From contig NZ_JAHWDF010000004.1 of NCBI RefSeq assembly GCF_019311235.1, positions 180,419 through 244,418 on the forward strand: DNA of 64,000 nt. Direction: 5' to 3'. A model generated the notes under the pieces. That model worked only from the letters and a program-made list of their open reading frames with translations, made no database searches and was not told the DNA's origin. Positions 33,460-42,793 of the stretch are shown in pieces. Within the stretch, counting starts at the first letter, position 1, and every line of letters begins with the position of its first letter. The stretch comes from Mesonia aestuariivivens (GTDB lineage Bacteria; Bacteroidota; Bacteroidia; Flavobacteriales; Flavobacteriaceae). The translations under genes and the position numbers were made by a program.

Positions 33460-34722
33460 TTACTTTTTCTTACTCTTCTTAGCTTCTCGCTCAGCTCTCT
33501 GCTTTTCGATTTTAGCCTCGAATGATTCCTCACCGGTATCGGTAATCCCCTTACGCTCTCCTTTTTTCGGTGCGTTATATTTGTTCGTTTTCACAGTCTT
33601 TTGAAGATTACCAATTGACTTTTCGTGAGCAGAGAACTGATCGGTAACTAAATTCATCGTTTGAGAAAACTCTTTTTTAAAAGATTTGATTTCTTTCATT
33701 AACGTGTCAAAATTGCTTTCTCCTTCGCCTTCGCTACTGCTCTGACCTTCTTCTCCTTCACCTTCATCTCCGCCATCTTCTTCAGGCTCTCTGATTTCGG
33801 TGATCATTCCGGATTCATCGGTTACGATTGTTTTACCGTTCTGAAGTAATAACTCTTCATCTTGTAAAACAGAACCATTTGCATCTTGAACAGGACCATC
33901 ACCCTCTTGTGGGGTTTCATTTTCTGTTACCACTTTAATCATATCGCCAGTGGCAAGTGTAAGATCGACATCGAACTTTTTATCGTCCTCTTTAGTGCCG
34001 AACTTCTTTTTCAATTTGTTTAAAAAACTCATGTTTGGATTATTATTAGATTTACGGTTATGATAAGCTTTATAGCGCTCCAAGAAATCCATAAATAATT
34101 CAGGTTTCTCGTTAGCTATTTCATAGATCTTCGGATTATCATCAAGGAATTGAGTGATGGTTACTCCAAAATCATTTCCAACTGAAAAAAGTGCATCGGT
34201 AGCTGCAGGATCATCGACAAGATCGGAAGCTAAAAGTGAATGAAGTACTTGAACGTTTTCCCATTCTTTCTCACCTTTATCATTTTCAATCTCATTCTCA
34301 TACTCATCACCCATAATCACAATTGAATTACCGAACATATCTGAATTTGATTCGGCCATATCCATTATGTAATCGTACATCTTGATTCCTTTACCCTCTA
34401 CTGAAGTCTTTTTGGTGATTGGATCAAGGGTGAGATCTGCATAAGCTTTTCTATTATCGACACGAAAGTTTTTGTATCTACCTACAAAAGTGCCCAAGGA
34501 ACTAGCACACATATTTGGATGACCAAAACGAGACTTAACACCTTGAGTTTGTTCATTTCCTTTCTCAACAAGATCATCAAGAAACTTTTCATCGAAAAAC
34601 GTGTAGTTTTTATTTCGGCCATACTTAGCAATCTCAATATTCTTAATCGTGCTATTCTCACGATCTACATTGACGTGCTTTTGTTCTGAAAAGTTAGGCG
34701 CTGATCTAAATTCTTTTTTCAT
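33460..34722 (-). CDS. Candidate prohead protease fused to a scaffolding domain
   Basis: A 420-residue two-part protein. The first 190 residues resemble the prohead serine proteases of the P2 gpO type: R-F-G-H-P-N with H68, S-D-M-F-G-N-S-I-V-I around residue 130 as a nucleophile candidate, and A-S-D-L-V-D-D-P-A-A-T-D (residues 166-176), which matches the L-x-x-V-D-x-P-A-A signature. The remainder is acidic and disordered, with a predicted coiled coil near the end (residues about 335-420) like a scaffold core. It is the first gene of the head block and has a GTAATA palindrome just before its ATG. Confidence 0.55.
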   Translation of the reverse strand: MKKEFRSAPNFSEQKHVNVDRENSTIKNIEIAKYGRNKNYTFFDEKFLDDLVEKGNEQTQGVKSRFGHPNMCASSLGTFVGRYKNFRVDNRKAYADLTLDPITKKTSVEGKGIKMYDYIMDMAESNSDMFGNSIVIMGDEYENEIENDKGEKEWENVQVLHSLLASDLVDDPAATDALFSVGNDFGVTITQFLDDNPKIYEIANEKPELFMDFLERYKAYHNRKSNNNPNMSFLNKLKKKFGTKEDDKKFDVDLTLATGDMIKVVTENETPQEGDGPVQDANGSVLQDEELLLQNGKTIVTDESGMITEIREPEEDGGDEGEGEEGQSSSEGEGESNFDTLMKEIKSFKKEFSQTMNLVTDQFSAHEKSIGNLQKTVKTNKYNAPKKGERKGITDTGEESFEAKIEKQRAEREAKKSKKK

Positions 34723-34727
34723 TATTA

Positions 34728-34744
34728 GTAATAAATTATATTAC
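34728..34744. repeat. GTAATA-N5-TATTAC palindrome, copy 1
   Basis: GTAATAAATTATATTAC with perfect six-base arms, five bases before the ATG of the protease/scaffold gene. It is the same palindrome as at 46904 and 51187. Confidence 0.6.
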
Positions 34745-34814
34745 TTTTCAAAAATATGTAGTTTATACATTAAATTGTTAGACAGACTTTTGTCGAATTA
34801 CTTATATTTGAGGT

Positions 34815-35099
34815 ATGATAGTAGTAATCTTAGGTTTAGTTAGCTTTGGAATTGCCCTGATTTATGGTTGGGTTAAGTTCTTTAATTGGATATGGCCAAA
34901 GCAGAAAAAACAAACTGCTACTCCAACTCCACCCAGCAATCCATATATCGATGCTCACAAGCGTAGGCAGCAAAACGATAAGTATTATGAAGATTATTTA
35001 AACTGGATGGATAAAACTGGAGCTGATCTTCCTATGGATAAGGTGAAATCAAAAGAGGAAATCGAATTTGAAAAAAAGTATAAACAAGCGCAACGATGA
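34815..35099 (+). CDS. Small membrane protein of the rightward cassette, gene 1
   Basis: A 94-residue protein with one N-terminal membrane helix (I-V-V-I-L-G-L-V-S-F-G-I-A-L-I-Y-G-W) and a proline-rich linker (T-P-T-P-P-S-N-P) into a charged cytoplasmic domain. It is the first of five small genes read against the late operon. The element TATATTTG at 34803-34810 ends four bases before the ATG, so it may be a leaderless transcript. No family is recognised. It starts 92 bases from the divergent protease/scaffold gene. Confidence 0.55.
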   Translation: MIVVILGLVSFGIALIYGWVKFFNWIWPKQKKQTATPTPPSNPYIDAHKRRQQNDKYYEDYLNWMDKTGADLPMDKVKSKEEIEFEKKYKQAQR

Positions 35100-35317
35100 A
35101 AAATAAACCAATTATTTCTCAAGAAAACGGTGAGACTAAAATTGATATTAATGCTCTTTTAGAATTTACTAGACCTAAGTATTATCGGAATATTCATACA
35201 GGTATTGAAGGTCAATATATGAGAGCATTTTATAATCGTTGGGGAAAAGCTCTTGTAGTAAAAACTATTGAGGGGAGAGAGTATTTTGGTCCTGAGAAAG
35301 AATTTGTAGAAATTTAG
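35096..35317 (+). CDS. Small protein of the rightward cassette, gene 2
   Basis: A 73-residue soluble protein overlapping gene 1 by four bases. It contains R-N-I-H-T-G-I-E-G-Q-Y-M-R-A-F-Y-N-R-W-G-K-A and E-G-R-E-Y-F-G-P-E-K-E-F-V-E-I at the end, a beta-strand pattern with small glycine turns. I do not recognise it. Confidence 0.5.
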   Translation: MKNKPIISQENGETKIDINALLEFTRPKYYRNIHTGIEGQYMRAFYNRWGKALVVKTIEGREYFGPEKEFVEI

Positions 35318-35324
35318 ATTAAAT

Positions 35325-35483
35325 ATGTATCACTTAATTTTATCAATTTGCTTTTTAGGGATTATCATTTTTATTATTTCTTCAATTGCTACTTTTGAAA
35401 GTAAATATCTAATAGGTGCTGTTGTTTGCTTTTTACTTTTTTTATTTTTTTTGAGATTACAAAATTTAGAAGATAACCAATAA
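35325..35483 (+). CDS. Two-helix membrane microprotein of the rightward cassette, gene 3
   Basis: A 52-residue protein with two membrane helices (residues about 3-22 and 28-44) and a short charged tail (R-L-Q-N-L-E-D-N-Q). The start ATG at 35325 follows the previous stop by seven bases, and the next gene begins ten bases after its stop. Spacing on both sides favours a real gene. Such proteins in lysogenic cassettes often modify the host envelope, but nothing here shows that. Confidence 0.45.
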   Translation: MYHLILSICFLGIIIFIISSIATFESKYLIGAVVCFLLFLFFLRLQNLEDNQ

Positions 35484-35493
35484 ATTTATATAT

Positions 35494-35682
35494 ATGGGAA
35501 TTATAGAATTAATCAATATCGATACTGATGAACCAGTATTAGTTAATGTAGAGAAAATAGATTACTTGCAGAAAAGAGGAGAATATTGCGCTTTGTCTGT
35601 CAATGGAGATATATTACCGATTAATAAGTCTTATTTAGAACTTTCAAGACTTATAAAGCAAATTGTTGCTGAAAATTCATAA
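35494..35682 (+). CDS. Small beta-sheet protein of the rightward cassette, gene 4
   Basis: A 62-residue protein. The stretch D-E-P-V-L-V-N-V-E-K-I-D-Y-L-Q-K-R-G-E-Y followed by S-V-N-G-D-I-L and S-Y-L-E-L-S-R-L-I-K-Q-I resembles short FlbD-like or LytTR-like beta units with a terminal helix. It could be a small regulator, but the resemblance is weak. Confidence 0.5.
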   Translation: MGIIELINIDTDEPVLVNVEKIDYLQKRGEYCALSVNGDILPINKSYLELSRLIKQIVAENS

Positions 35683-35692
35683 ATTATTTGAA

Positions 35693-35971
35693 ATGAAATA
35701 CGAAACAACAATTGCTGTATATATTGACAATGAATTAAATGATAATGACTATGCAAGTATAGAGGATTTTGCAAAAGACTATTCTTATGTTAACAGCAAA
35801 AAAGAAATTAGCAGTGATGGAGTTACTGACTTTTCAACCGATACTATAGTTTACAATTCAAAACTTAATAAGAGCTTTAATATTAATAAGATACGAGTAC
35901 AATTAACTGGAGTTAAAGAAGTAAGAATCGATTTATTTTTAAAAGAAAAACAAAATTGGTTTGTTGTTTAA
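35693..35971 (+). CDS. Small protein of the rightward cassette, gene 5
   Basis: About 92 residues from the ATG at 35693 (M-K-Y-E-T-T-I-A-V-Y-I-D-N); the ATG at 35663 would extend it into gene 4. It is soluble, alpha/beta, with no metal or nucleotide motif. Its 3' end overlaps by four bases the convergent late gene at 35968. Family unknown. Confidence 0.5.
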   Translation: MKYETTIAVYIDNELNDNDYASIEDFAKDYSYVNSKKEISSDGVTDFSTDTIVYNSKLNKSFNINKIRVQLTGVKEVRIDLFLKEKQNWFVV

Positions 35972-36201
35972 CTCTCCATCTTAATTACTACCCTCTCAAC
36001 AGTTTTCGAACTGCATTTAAACTCAATGGATGTCTTGAAATAGGCATCCATTTTATTTTGGCCCTCTTCCATTAGCTCAAGAAAACGCTCGTACATTTCT
36101 TTATCGTTTAAATAACGAATAGGAACAATTCCTTTCCCTAGAAGCTTCTTGAGCATCCCTTCTTTTTCTAATTGCGATATGAGTTCATAAGTGTTTACCA
36201 T
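35968..36201 (-). CDS. Prophage hypothetical protein downstream of the tape-measure gene
   Basis: A 77-residue protein with a helical middle (E-M-Y-E-R-F-L-E-L-M-E-E-G-Q-N-K-M-D-A-Y-F) and a C-terminal part with two basic residues before the stop. It overlaps the preceding gene by seven bases, as the late genes generally do. No family was recognised. Confidence 0.5.
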   Translation of the reverse strand: MVNTYELISQLEKEGMLKKLLGKGIVPIRYLNDKEMYERFLELMEEGQNKMDAYFKTSIEFKCSSKTVERVVIKMES

Positions 36202-36461
36202 TTATTAATCGGGCATTTTTCATTCTTGCTTCTAACTTTTGCCGATAGTGGGCATTTACATTTACTGCAATAATAGCCTTCAATCTCGTGCAACTTATAA
36301 TCTCTAAGCATCGAGGTAAATTTACCTTTACTCAAGTGTGTACATTTATTTCCATTAGGTCCTGAAGTAGCACATATTTTTGAACGCTCTTTTGCAACTT
36401 CTTCAATTACCGGATTTTCTATCAAGTAATTCTTCCAACCGTTGAGAATATCTTTAATCAT
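36195..36461 (-). CDS. Small zinc-ribbon-like protein
   Basis: An 88-residue protein with Cys at 30, 40, 65, 68, 70 and 83 (C-S-K-C-K-C near 65-70 and C-P-I-N-K-W at the end), which should bind one or two metal ions. The ending K-x-R-S-K-N-E-K-C-P-I-N-K-W is a pattern I recall in small late genes next to the tape measure in Bacteroidota phages. Its role is unknown. It follows the tape-measure gene by two bases. Confidence 0.6.
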   Translation of the reverse strand: MIKDILNGWKNYLIENPVIEEVAKERSKICATSGPNGNKCTHLSKGKFTSMLRDYKLHEIEGYYCSKCKCPLSAKVRSKNEKCPINKW

Positions 36462-36463
36462 CG

Positions 36464-39322
36464 TTAGAAATCTGCTCCTTGCTCAACATTTGCAGCTCTA
36501 GTCGCTACATCTGTAATTTGATCAACTGGTACCACCGTCTGAATTGAATTTACTCGATCGGCCAATACATTGCCAAGCATATCATAATCAAATTTTACAT
36601 CTCGCATTTTAAACCTTGGCGTTTGAGGATTTCTGATCACCGCACCTCCATTAGCAGCATAACTCACCGGCTTACTCAAGCTAACCCCACCGTGTTTTTG
36701 ATTCAATGCTGAAAGAACTCCAAGCTCTTTAGATGCTTCACGTTTTAGAATTACCATTTTCTCACCACCTTGAGCTTCAACCAAAGGATTTCCAGATTCA
36801 TCAAATAACTTGATTCCTCCAGAAGAATGAGAAGGTCCTTCAAGATCCATCGCAATACCTTGAGCTGCTTTTGGAACTTTAGTTTTTGCAATATTCTTTA
36901 CCGCTTTAAGTCCTGAAGCTAAAACAACTCCAGTACTAATTCCCTTTTGAATTGTCGCAGCTGGTTCCGGTAATACTGAATCACTAGCCCAAACTTGCGT
37001 TACTCCTTCATATGTGTTCATCGTTGCAGATGCAATACCAGCAGCTTTTCCGGCTGCAGTCTTTTCTCCAAGTAATTTAGAAACTTCACCGAAGGTGTCA
37101 GCTGTTTGCTTTCTTATTGCTGATTCTTTTTTCTCTTCAATGTCTTCCTGAATATCAGCATGCTTTTTCTTTATGGCAGTAGTATCAACGCCTAATCTTT
37201 CAGCTGCAGCAAGTTCAGCCTCATATCTTTGTTGTTCCCTTGCTAGTTCTAAATCAAACTTATTTTGAAACTGCTCAGCTTCTTGTTCACGCTGTAACTC
37301 AAGTTCAAAGGCTTGCTTTTCATTTTTGGCTTGCTCGCGCTCTGCTCTTAGTTTCTCTTGATTCTTGTAGTTTTCATCATCTATTCGAGCAATCTCATCG
37401 TTATAATCTTGCTGATTGATAGCTCCCTCTTCAAGTCGTTTTTGCTGAAATTCTCGTTCAGCCTGTGCAATATTATTTAGACGATTTCTCTCCTCTTGAA
37501 ATAATTGCTCATTAAGGAATTGATTAGAATCTAGCTTACTTTGATGAGAATCCTTAAATATTTGAAGTTCACGCTCTGCATTGGCGATAGTTACATCTAT
37601 CTGCTTTTGAGCAAACTCATTTGTAATATTGAACTTTTCAGTTTCATATTCGGTTTTAGAAATCTCACCAGCTTCATATTCAGATTTGAGAATTTCTAAT
37701 TTTCTTTTAGAAACTTCTTTTGCTACCTGAAGCTCTTCCTCTAGGCTTTTGGCTTTAATGCCTTGTTGAGCCAAATACAAATCAAGTTCTTGTTGCTGCT
37801 TCTCGATAGCTGCATCTAGTATTCTTTGCTTTTGTTCAATTGCTTTATCAGCTCCTTCTTTACGTATTGAATTCAACTTGTTTTGCGCTTCTGTAGTTTT
37901 TGCAGCCTCTTCTTCAAGTGCTTTGTCGATCTCTGCTAACTTAGTGGCAAGCTCTGCCTTTTCTGCATCTGAAGTATCATTTGCCTCCTGCTTTAATCGA
38001 AGTATCTCAGCTTCTTGTTTAATTCTTTCAATAGATCCTTGACTGATTTCTTTTTGAAGCTGAATAGCATTTGCAGCAGCCTCTTCTCTTACTTTTGTGG
38101 ATTGTGAAATATCATCTGAAAGCTTTTTTTGCTCTTCAAATTCCTTTCTTAATTTGGCTTGTTGAGTAATATATTGAGCTTCAGTTTTCGATAGGTTTTG
38201 AGTAATCTCTTCAATTTGTTTACCACGTTCCCAAGCTTCGCCAAAACGATCTGCAGCTGCTTCACCTAATTTGCTGATCTTACCGGTTAGATCCTCCACT
38301 CCGGTACCAGCTTGAATAAGATCATCACCAATACCATCAAACTCAAAATTAAGCACCTTATCTACTATGTTCGCTAATGCTACGAATCTATTGATTAAAT
38401 TCTGCTTGATCATTTCACCAAGCTGCTTGATTGACTTTTTTGGGTTTGAAATTGCTTCAAATATCTCTTCTCCAAATTCCTGAACGATTCCTAGAAGCGT
38501 TCCGAAAATCTCTTTCATTGGAGTGAGAACTTTGTTCACCTTATCGATTCCTGATTGAGTAGTGGTAAGGTAAGCAATTAAAGAACCAAGAACTACAACG
38601 ATCGCTCCAATTCCGGTACCAATCAAAGCAGCTCTAAAAATCCTTAGCATACCGCTAGTGGCTTTTGTTGAAGCTGCTAAAAGCTTCTGAGAATTACTCA
38701 TCCCCTCAGTTTCTGCTGAAGCGTTGCGGATATCACTAGCTCCTTGTTTGATGTCTGCTCGAAGCGTATTGAATACCGGTGCAAAGTTCTGAGTGATATT
38801 TGTTACTTGTTTGATTTCTTGACCGAAAAGTCCAGATTCCTCTAAAGCCTCTGTTACCTGCTCTTTGTAATTACCAATATTTATTTTGGTTTTCTCATAC
38901 TCACTCGCATTATCTTTAATGAAATCGGTATTACGATCAATCTCAGCGTTTACTTTTTTTAAGGTTGCAGCTTGATCTTCATTGCTAGCATCTAACTGAT
39001 TGGCAATTGCAATAAGTTTTCTATTGGCATCACGTGCCTGGTCCTTAGTTCTTATATCCTGATTTTGAATATGGATATAAGCATCGAGTACCTTTTGGCC
39101 ATCACGCACTTCTTTCTTGTACTTCTTGAGTTCGATCTCTCCAAGGGTATAAGCCTCCAGTTGCTCTTGAGTTGCATTGGTTAAGCTATCAGTTTCAGTT
39201 TTCAAAGCCTTTTGACTTTTTTCTAATTCTGCAATCTGTTTTTTTGTTTGTGCTGCCTTGGCTAAAATCTTATCGACACCGATATCGATCTCCGCAATTT
39301 TTACATTCTCAGTATTTGCCAT
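36464..39322 (-). CDS. Tape-measure protein
   Basis: A 952-residue protein and the longest in the window. Long coiled-coil regions cover residues of about 10-180 and 370-760, with a hydrophobic segment (I-G-T-G-I-G-A-I-V-V-V-L-G-S-L-I-A-Y) near residue 240. The C-terminal part is Ala/Gly-rich with G-G-I-K-L-F-D-E-S-G-N-P and ends in an N-V-E-Q-G-A-D-F tail. This is the usual plan of tape measures, which set tail length and help DNA pass into the cell. At about 1.5 angstrom per residue, the tail would be roughly 140 nm. Confidence 0.85.
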   Translation of the reverse strand: MANTENVKIAEIDIGVDKILAKAAQTKKQIAELEKSQKALKTETDSLTNATQEQLEAYTLGEIELKKYKKEVRDGQKVLDAYIHIQNQDIRTKDQARDANRKLIAIANQLDASNEDQAATLKKVNAEIDRNTDFIKDNASEYEKTKINIGNYKEQVTEALEESGLFGQEIKQVTNITQNFAPVFNTLRADIKQGASDIRNASAETEGMSNSQKLLAASTKATSGMLRIFRAALIGTGIGAIVVVLGSLIAYLTTTQSGIDKVNKVLTPMKEIFGTLLGIVQEFGEEIFEAISNPKKSIKQLGEMIKQNLINRFVALANIVDKVLNFEFDGIGDDLIQAGTGVEDLTGKISKLGEAAADRFGEAWERGKQIEEITQNLSKTEAQYITQQAKLRKEFEEQKKLSDDISQSTKVREEAAANAIQLQKEISQGSIERIKQEAEILRLKQEANDTSDAEKAELATKLAEIDKALEEEAAKTTEAQNKLNSIRKEGADKAIEQKQRILDAAIEKQQQELDLYLAQQGIKAKSLEEELQVAKEVSKRKLEILKSEYEAGEISKTEYETEKFNITNEFAQKQIDVTIANAERELQIFKDSHQSKLDSNQFLNEQLFQEERNRLNNIAQAEREFQQKRLEEGAINQQDYNDEIARIDDENYKNQEKLRAEREQAKNEKQAFELELQREQEAEQFQNKFDLELAREQQRYEAELAAAERLGVDTTAIKKKHADIQEDIEEKKESAIRKQTADTFGEVSKLLGEKTAAGKAAGIASATMNTYEGVTQVWASDSVLPEPAATIQKGISTGVVLASGLKAVKNIAKTKVPKAAQGIAMDLEGPSHSSGGIKLFDESGNPLVEAQGGEKMVILKREASKELGVLSALNQKHGGVSLSKPVSYAANGGAVIRNPQTPRFKMRDVKFDYDMLGNVLADRVNSIQTVVPVDQITDVATRAANVEQGADF

Positions 39323-41313
39323 TACCTATTGATTTTGATTAGTTTACATTCTGTTATATCATCTGTGAGATGGCTCTTTTTCATTTTATCGACTAAGAAC
39401 TCCCCTCCTTTTTGCTTTACGTATATTCGTTTTTTCAAATCGAATGAATCAAACTTTGAAATATTCAATTTGAATTTAGTTGTGATCAACAGCACTCTAT
39501 TGAATAAGACATCCATTGGTGAATAATATTCTTCCTTGAGCTTTTGAAATGAGTAATCAGCGTTATCAACTACTCTTAGCTTTGTAGCTGAATTGGTTTC
39601 ACCTAATTGTTCACTCCCGATATTTACTGCAGTATTTAAAACGCGTTCTTTCACGAATGAGAACCTTGAATCTCTCGCCTTGTATTCGATTACGGTTTCA
39701 CCGTCCTCTTGCTTCACTTCTTTTTCCCATAGTTCCAGGACCGGGATATCTTCATTTTGATTTCCAATTAAAAATGGCACTGGAAACTCATTTGGAGAAT
39801 AAGTTTTTGAAGTGATCACATTTATATTATCATCAAGGTTTTCATTTTCAATATCGAAATAGCCATCATTGAAATCTTGCTCCTCTCCATTGTATTTAAA
39901 TCTGAAGTAATTTCGCTTAGCATAATCACCAAGTATATATTCTTCAGAATCTTCTTCCTCAGATCCAATATAAAAATCACTCCAATCTTCAACATCTCCA
40001 TTGATGCGCTCATCGTAAGTAAGAAAATCAAGGTGATTAGAATCTTTTGAAGGGAATGGAGTGAGGCCAAAACGCCACATTATCTCACGATAGAAGTCTT
40101 TAGGAGTTAAGCCTTTGAAGAAACTTGTTTGATCGATTTCTGTTTGGTTGATCTTACTGACTTCAAGCTTAATATTGTAATTTTTAGGAGAAGACACTGA
40201 AAAAGAACTGCTACTATTGTAGAACCAAAATATCATAATCGTATCGCCAGCATTATAATATTGATCAGTCATATTTTCCCAGTCAATTTGATGCAAATTC
40301 GCCTCATCAGTTTGAAATATTGAATACAAATTAGCAATCTGCGTTTGCTCTTGTTGGTGTTTGTTTTTTCCAAGCAACACGATAGCCTTTTGAAACCCTA
40401 AGATATTAGTATCTAACGACCCGGTTACTCTTATTTTGTAATAACCATTTTCAGGCACTTGATAATAAGAATAAACTTGATTAGAATCCCAAGGACATAT
40501 GTTGTATGACCCTTGATCAATGCTAGTTTCTACAGTTACAGCATCTGTATAATCATCATAGTTTTCATTTAAAGTCATTGGGTGAACTTTAGACCTTTCA
40601 AAGCCTACAAAATTGCTGATATTCACTTCTATATCAGCAAACACATCACCAGATTGACCTGATATCACTCCTTTTGGATACGTTAGGAATAAATCCTTAT
40701 AAGCCTGAGTATCGAATATGGCCCCACTAAATGTAAAACCAAAAGTTTGAAATATCTTCTCCCAAAGAAATGAGGTTTTAACTGACGGGATTAAGTAATC
40801 TGTATTGATGTATTTATTTAAACCTATTTCGAAATGAGTCTTACCATTATAATCAGCTAATAGGTATTTGTAATAATCATTGCCATTCTCCCAATTGCTT
40901 TTTATTTCTTCAATGTTCTTGATATGGCTTAACTCTGGAATGTCAACATCTTCAAACTTTACATTGTCAAGCTCTTTGAAGAAATCTATATTACCATCGT
41001 ATATATTTATATCGAAATCATTCCCTTTTTTACCTCTGTAGATAGTCCAACCTTTTGCTATTAAACATAAATTTCCAACAAATAACATTGCCGTATTCTT
41101 CTGATAAGGCATATTTGAATTAGTACCGGTCATTCCTAAACCTTCAAAGTTTTTTACATTTTTTGGAGTAGCGGGAACCTTGAATGATTTACTGAAATTA
41201 GTTTGACGCGATGATAGATTTTTTAAGCTGTTCACTTGCTTTGTATAACCAATCTTTTGACCGTCATACATATCCACTCGAAAATCATTTATATAAAATC
41301 TTATTTCACTCAT
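39322..41313 (-). CDS. Tail hub / baseplate-type protein of Bacteroidota phages
   Basis: A 663-residue beta-rich protein starting M-S-E-I-R-F-Y-I-N-D-F-R-V-D. The early motif S-S-R-Q-T-N-F-S-K-S-F-K-V-P-A-T-P-K-N, and the W-x-x-I-F-Q-T-F-G-F-T-F-S-G central region, are typical of tail proteins I know from Flavobacterium and Bacteroides siphophages, where they form the tail tip. The gene is translated just before the tape measure and overlaps it by one base. The precise position in the virion is not known, and no enzymatic motif was seen. Confidence 0.6.
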   Translation of the reverse strand: MSEIRFYINDFRVDMYDGQKIGYTKQVNSLKNLSSRQTNFSKSFKVPATPKNVKNFEGLGMTGTNSNMPYQKNTAMLFVGNLCLIAKGWTIYRGKKGNDFDINIYDGNIDFFKELDNVKFEDVDIPELSHIKNIEEIKSNWENGNDYYKYLLADYNGKTHFEIGLNKYINTDYLIPSVKTSFLWEKIFQTFGFTFSGAIFDTQAYKDLFLTYPKGVISGQSGDVFADIEVNISNFVGFERSKVHPMTLNENYDDYTDAVTVETSIDQGSYNICPWDSNQVYSYYQVPENGYYKIRVTGSLDTNILGFQKAIVLLGKNKHQQEQTQIANLYSIFQTDEANLHQIDWENMTDQYYNAGDTIMIFWFYNSSSSFSVSSPKNYNIKLEVSKINQTEIDQTSFFKGLTPKDFYREIMWRFGLTPFPSKDSNHLDFLTYDERINGDVEDWSDFYIGSEEEDSEEYILGDYAKRNYFRFKYNGEEQDFNDGYFDIENENLDDNINVITSKTYSPNEFPVPFLIGNQNEDIPVLELWEKEVKQEDGETVIEYKARDSRFSFVKERVLNTAVNIGSEQLGETNSATKLRVVDNADYSFQKLKEEYYSPMDVLFNRVLLITTKFKLNISKFDSFDLKKRIYVKQKGGEFLVDKMKKSHLTDDITECKLIKINR

Positions 41314-42791
41314 AACGACAAGCTGTATTCTTGAAATTCAATCTTAACTCGTTCACGATTGCGTTTAGTTTTTAAGCTCTTATTATCTAATGAGCTGCTT
41401 CCAACCTTAACTCCTATCCATGAATCCTTTTCTTGCTTCTGAAATAAATTACCAACAAACATTTCTACACGTGGAGACTTCAAAAAGTCCTTGAAGTTTT
41501 GCATTTCCCAATCTTCAAGGAATTCCGTCATGAATTCCATTTCAATTGAAGATTCTTTTGCTGTTAAAGATCTAGTGAGTGTGTTTTGTATTCCTTCGTA
41601 ATCAACTTTGATCTCCTTACCGTCTTTTACTTTATTCTTGATCGTGAATTCTTTTTCAAATCTTATATATCCCCAGCCTCCACGGTTTCGATAGAATTTG
41701 AAATATGGAGCGCAAACCGGCTCTTTCTTATTTACATAAAGCATCAAACTTTTTTCTTCATCCATCACCATTTCAATCCGATTGATACCTGTTTGAATTG
41801 GGAGAATATCATTGATTGTGAAATCTTCACTCCCTTGAGAAAAGAATAACCTATTGATGTGTTGTAATATATTTATCCCTCCTATCTCATGGCCTGTGGT
41901 GATATTTTTTAATGTTATTGTTTTTTCTAAATTCGAAAAGAAAGTGATATCAAATGGATAGCCATAGTAGTATGTAACCCTATGTATATCGTCTATTTTA
42001 CCCTTAGGCAGTAATAAGTAATACTTATCGTTATCTATATGAAATACTGAATCTTTGAAATTTGCTATCTGCTCTACTGACTTTGTAAAATAGTATCTCA
42101 ACATTTCAGTAAATTGACGTCCTTCAAGTGTTGCTATCAACTCTATAGACATATTTAAAAACATTGAATTATCTTGATATATATAACCATCCTCCTCTAT
42201 ATTGGGTACTATTTCATCTAAAAAGTTATTCTCATTAATCAAAGGAATTGCAGCCTCTTTTAAGTTCAAATAATACCCTTCTCCATTTACCGGGGAAGGG
42301 TAAATAGTTATAGGTAATTGACCGTTGAATTTTACATTAATATTTTCCGTTCCTCCTCTCTCTATATAAACAACATTATCATTATATGCGTTTAATAATT
42401 CTCTAGGGTTTGGTTCCGATATTAAAGACAAGCTAAATTCAGGTGAATAGCTATTATCTATTCCTTTTTCTATATTAAGACCATCGTAGGTGATCCAATA
42501 AAATTGCTCTGTTGGTACCGTTAAATATAGATACACATATTCTGAATCTATATCTGTTTCATAAGGACCATTACCTACGAGATAAATATCGAAAGCATCT
42601 TTGATAGCTTGATTTTGATCTGAAGTATTAGCTTTAATTTGTATATGATATTGCTCCGTTGGGTTTTCTTTAAAAAGAAATTGATCCCTAAGTCCATTCT
42701 CTTCTTGATTAATTGAATCTACAATTACTAATTGAGGGTTAGATCCATTAACAAAGCCTAAAAATTTTATTTTGATTTCTGCGTATTTCAT
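41310..42791 (-). CDS. Phage tail component
   Basis: A 493-residue beta-rich protein without membrane segments. It has a N-terminal domain with a repeated I-K-I-K-F-L-G and L-Y-L-T-V-P pattern, a middle (G-Y-Y-L-N-L-K-E-A-A-I-P-L) and an E-F-M-T-E-F-L-E-D-W segment near the C-terminus that recalls distal tail proteins. It overlaps the hub gene by four bases and lies upstream of it in the operon. Position and size suggest a distal-tail or tail-tip subunit. The family is not certain. Confidence 0.5.
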   Translation of the reverse strand: MKYAEIKIKFLGFVNGSNPQLVIVDSINQEENGLRDQFLFKENPTEQYHIQIKANTSDQNQAIKDAFDIYLVGNGPYETDIDSEYVYLYLTVPTEQFYWITYDGLNIEKGIDNSYSPEFSLSLISEPNPRELLNAYNDNVVYIERGGTENINVKFNGQLPITIYPSPVNGEGYYLNLKEAAIPLINENNFLDEIVPNIEEDGYIYQDNSMFLNMSIELIATLEGRQFTEMLRYYFTKSVEQIANFKDSVFHIDNDKYYLLLPKGKIDDIHRVTYYYGYPFDITFFSNLEKTITLKNITTGHEIGGINILQHINRLFFSQGSEDFTINDILPIQTGINRIEMVMDEEKSLMLYVNKKEPVCAPYFKFYRNRGGWGYIRFEKEFTIKNKVKDGKEIKVDYEGIQNTLTRSLTAKESSIEMEFMTEFLEDWEMQNFKDFLKSPRVEMFVGNLFQKQEKDSWIGVKVGSSSLDNKSLKTKRNRERVKIEFQEYSLSL

Positions 42792-42793
42792 AA

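Noticed and set aside
41586..41849. An 87-residue plus-strand frame inside the tail gene 41310-42791
   Set aside because: It runs opposite a well-supported coding gene, has no start context and its composition is that of an antisense shadow.
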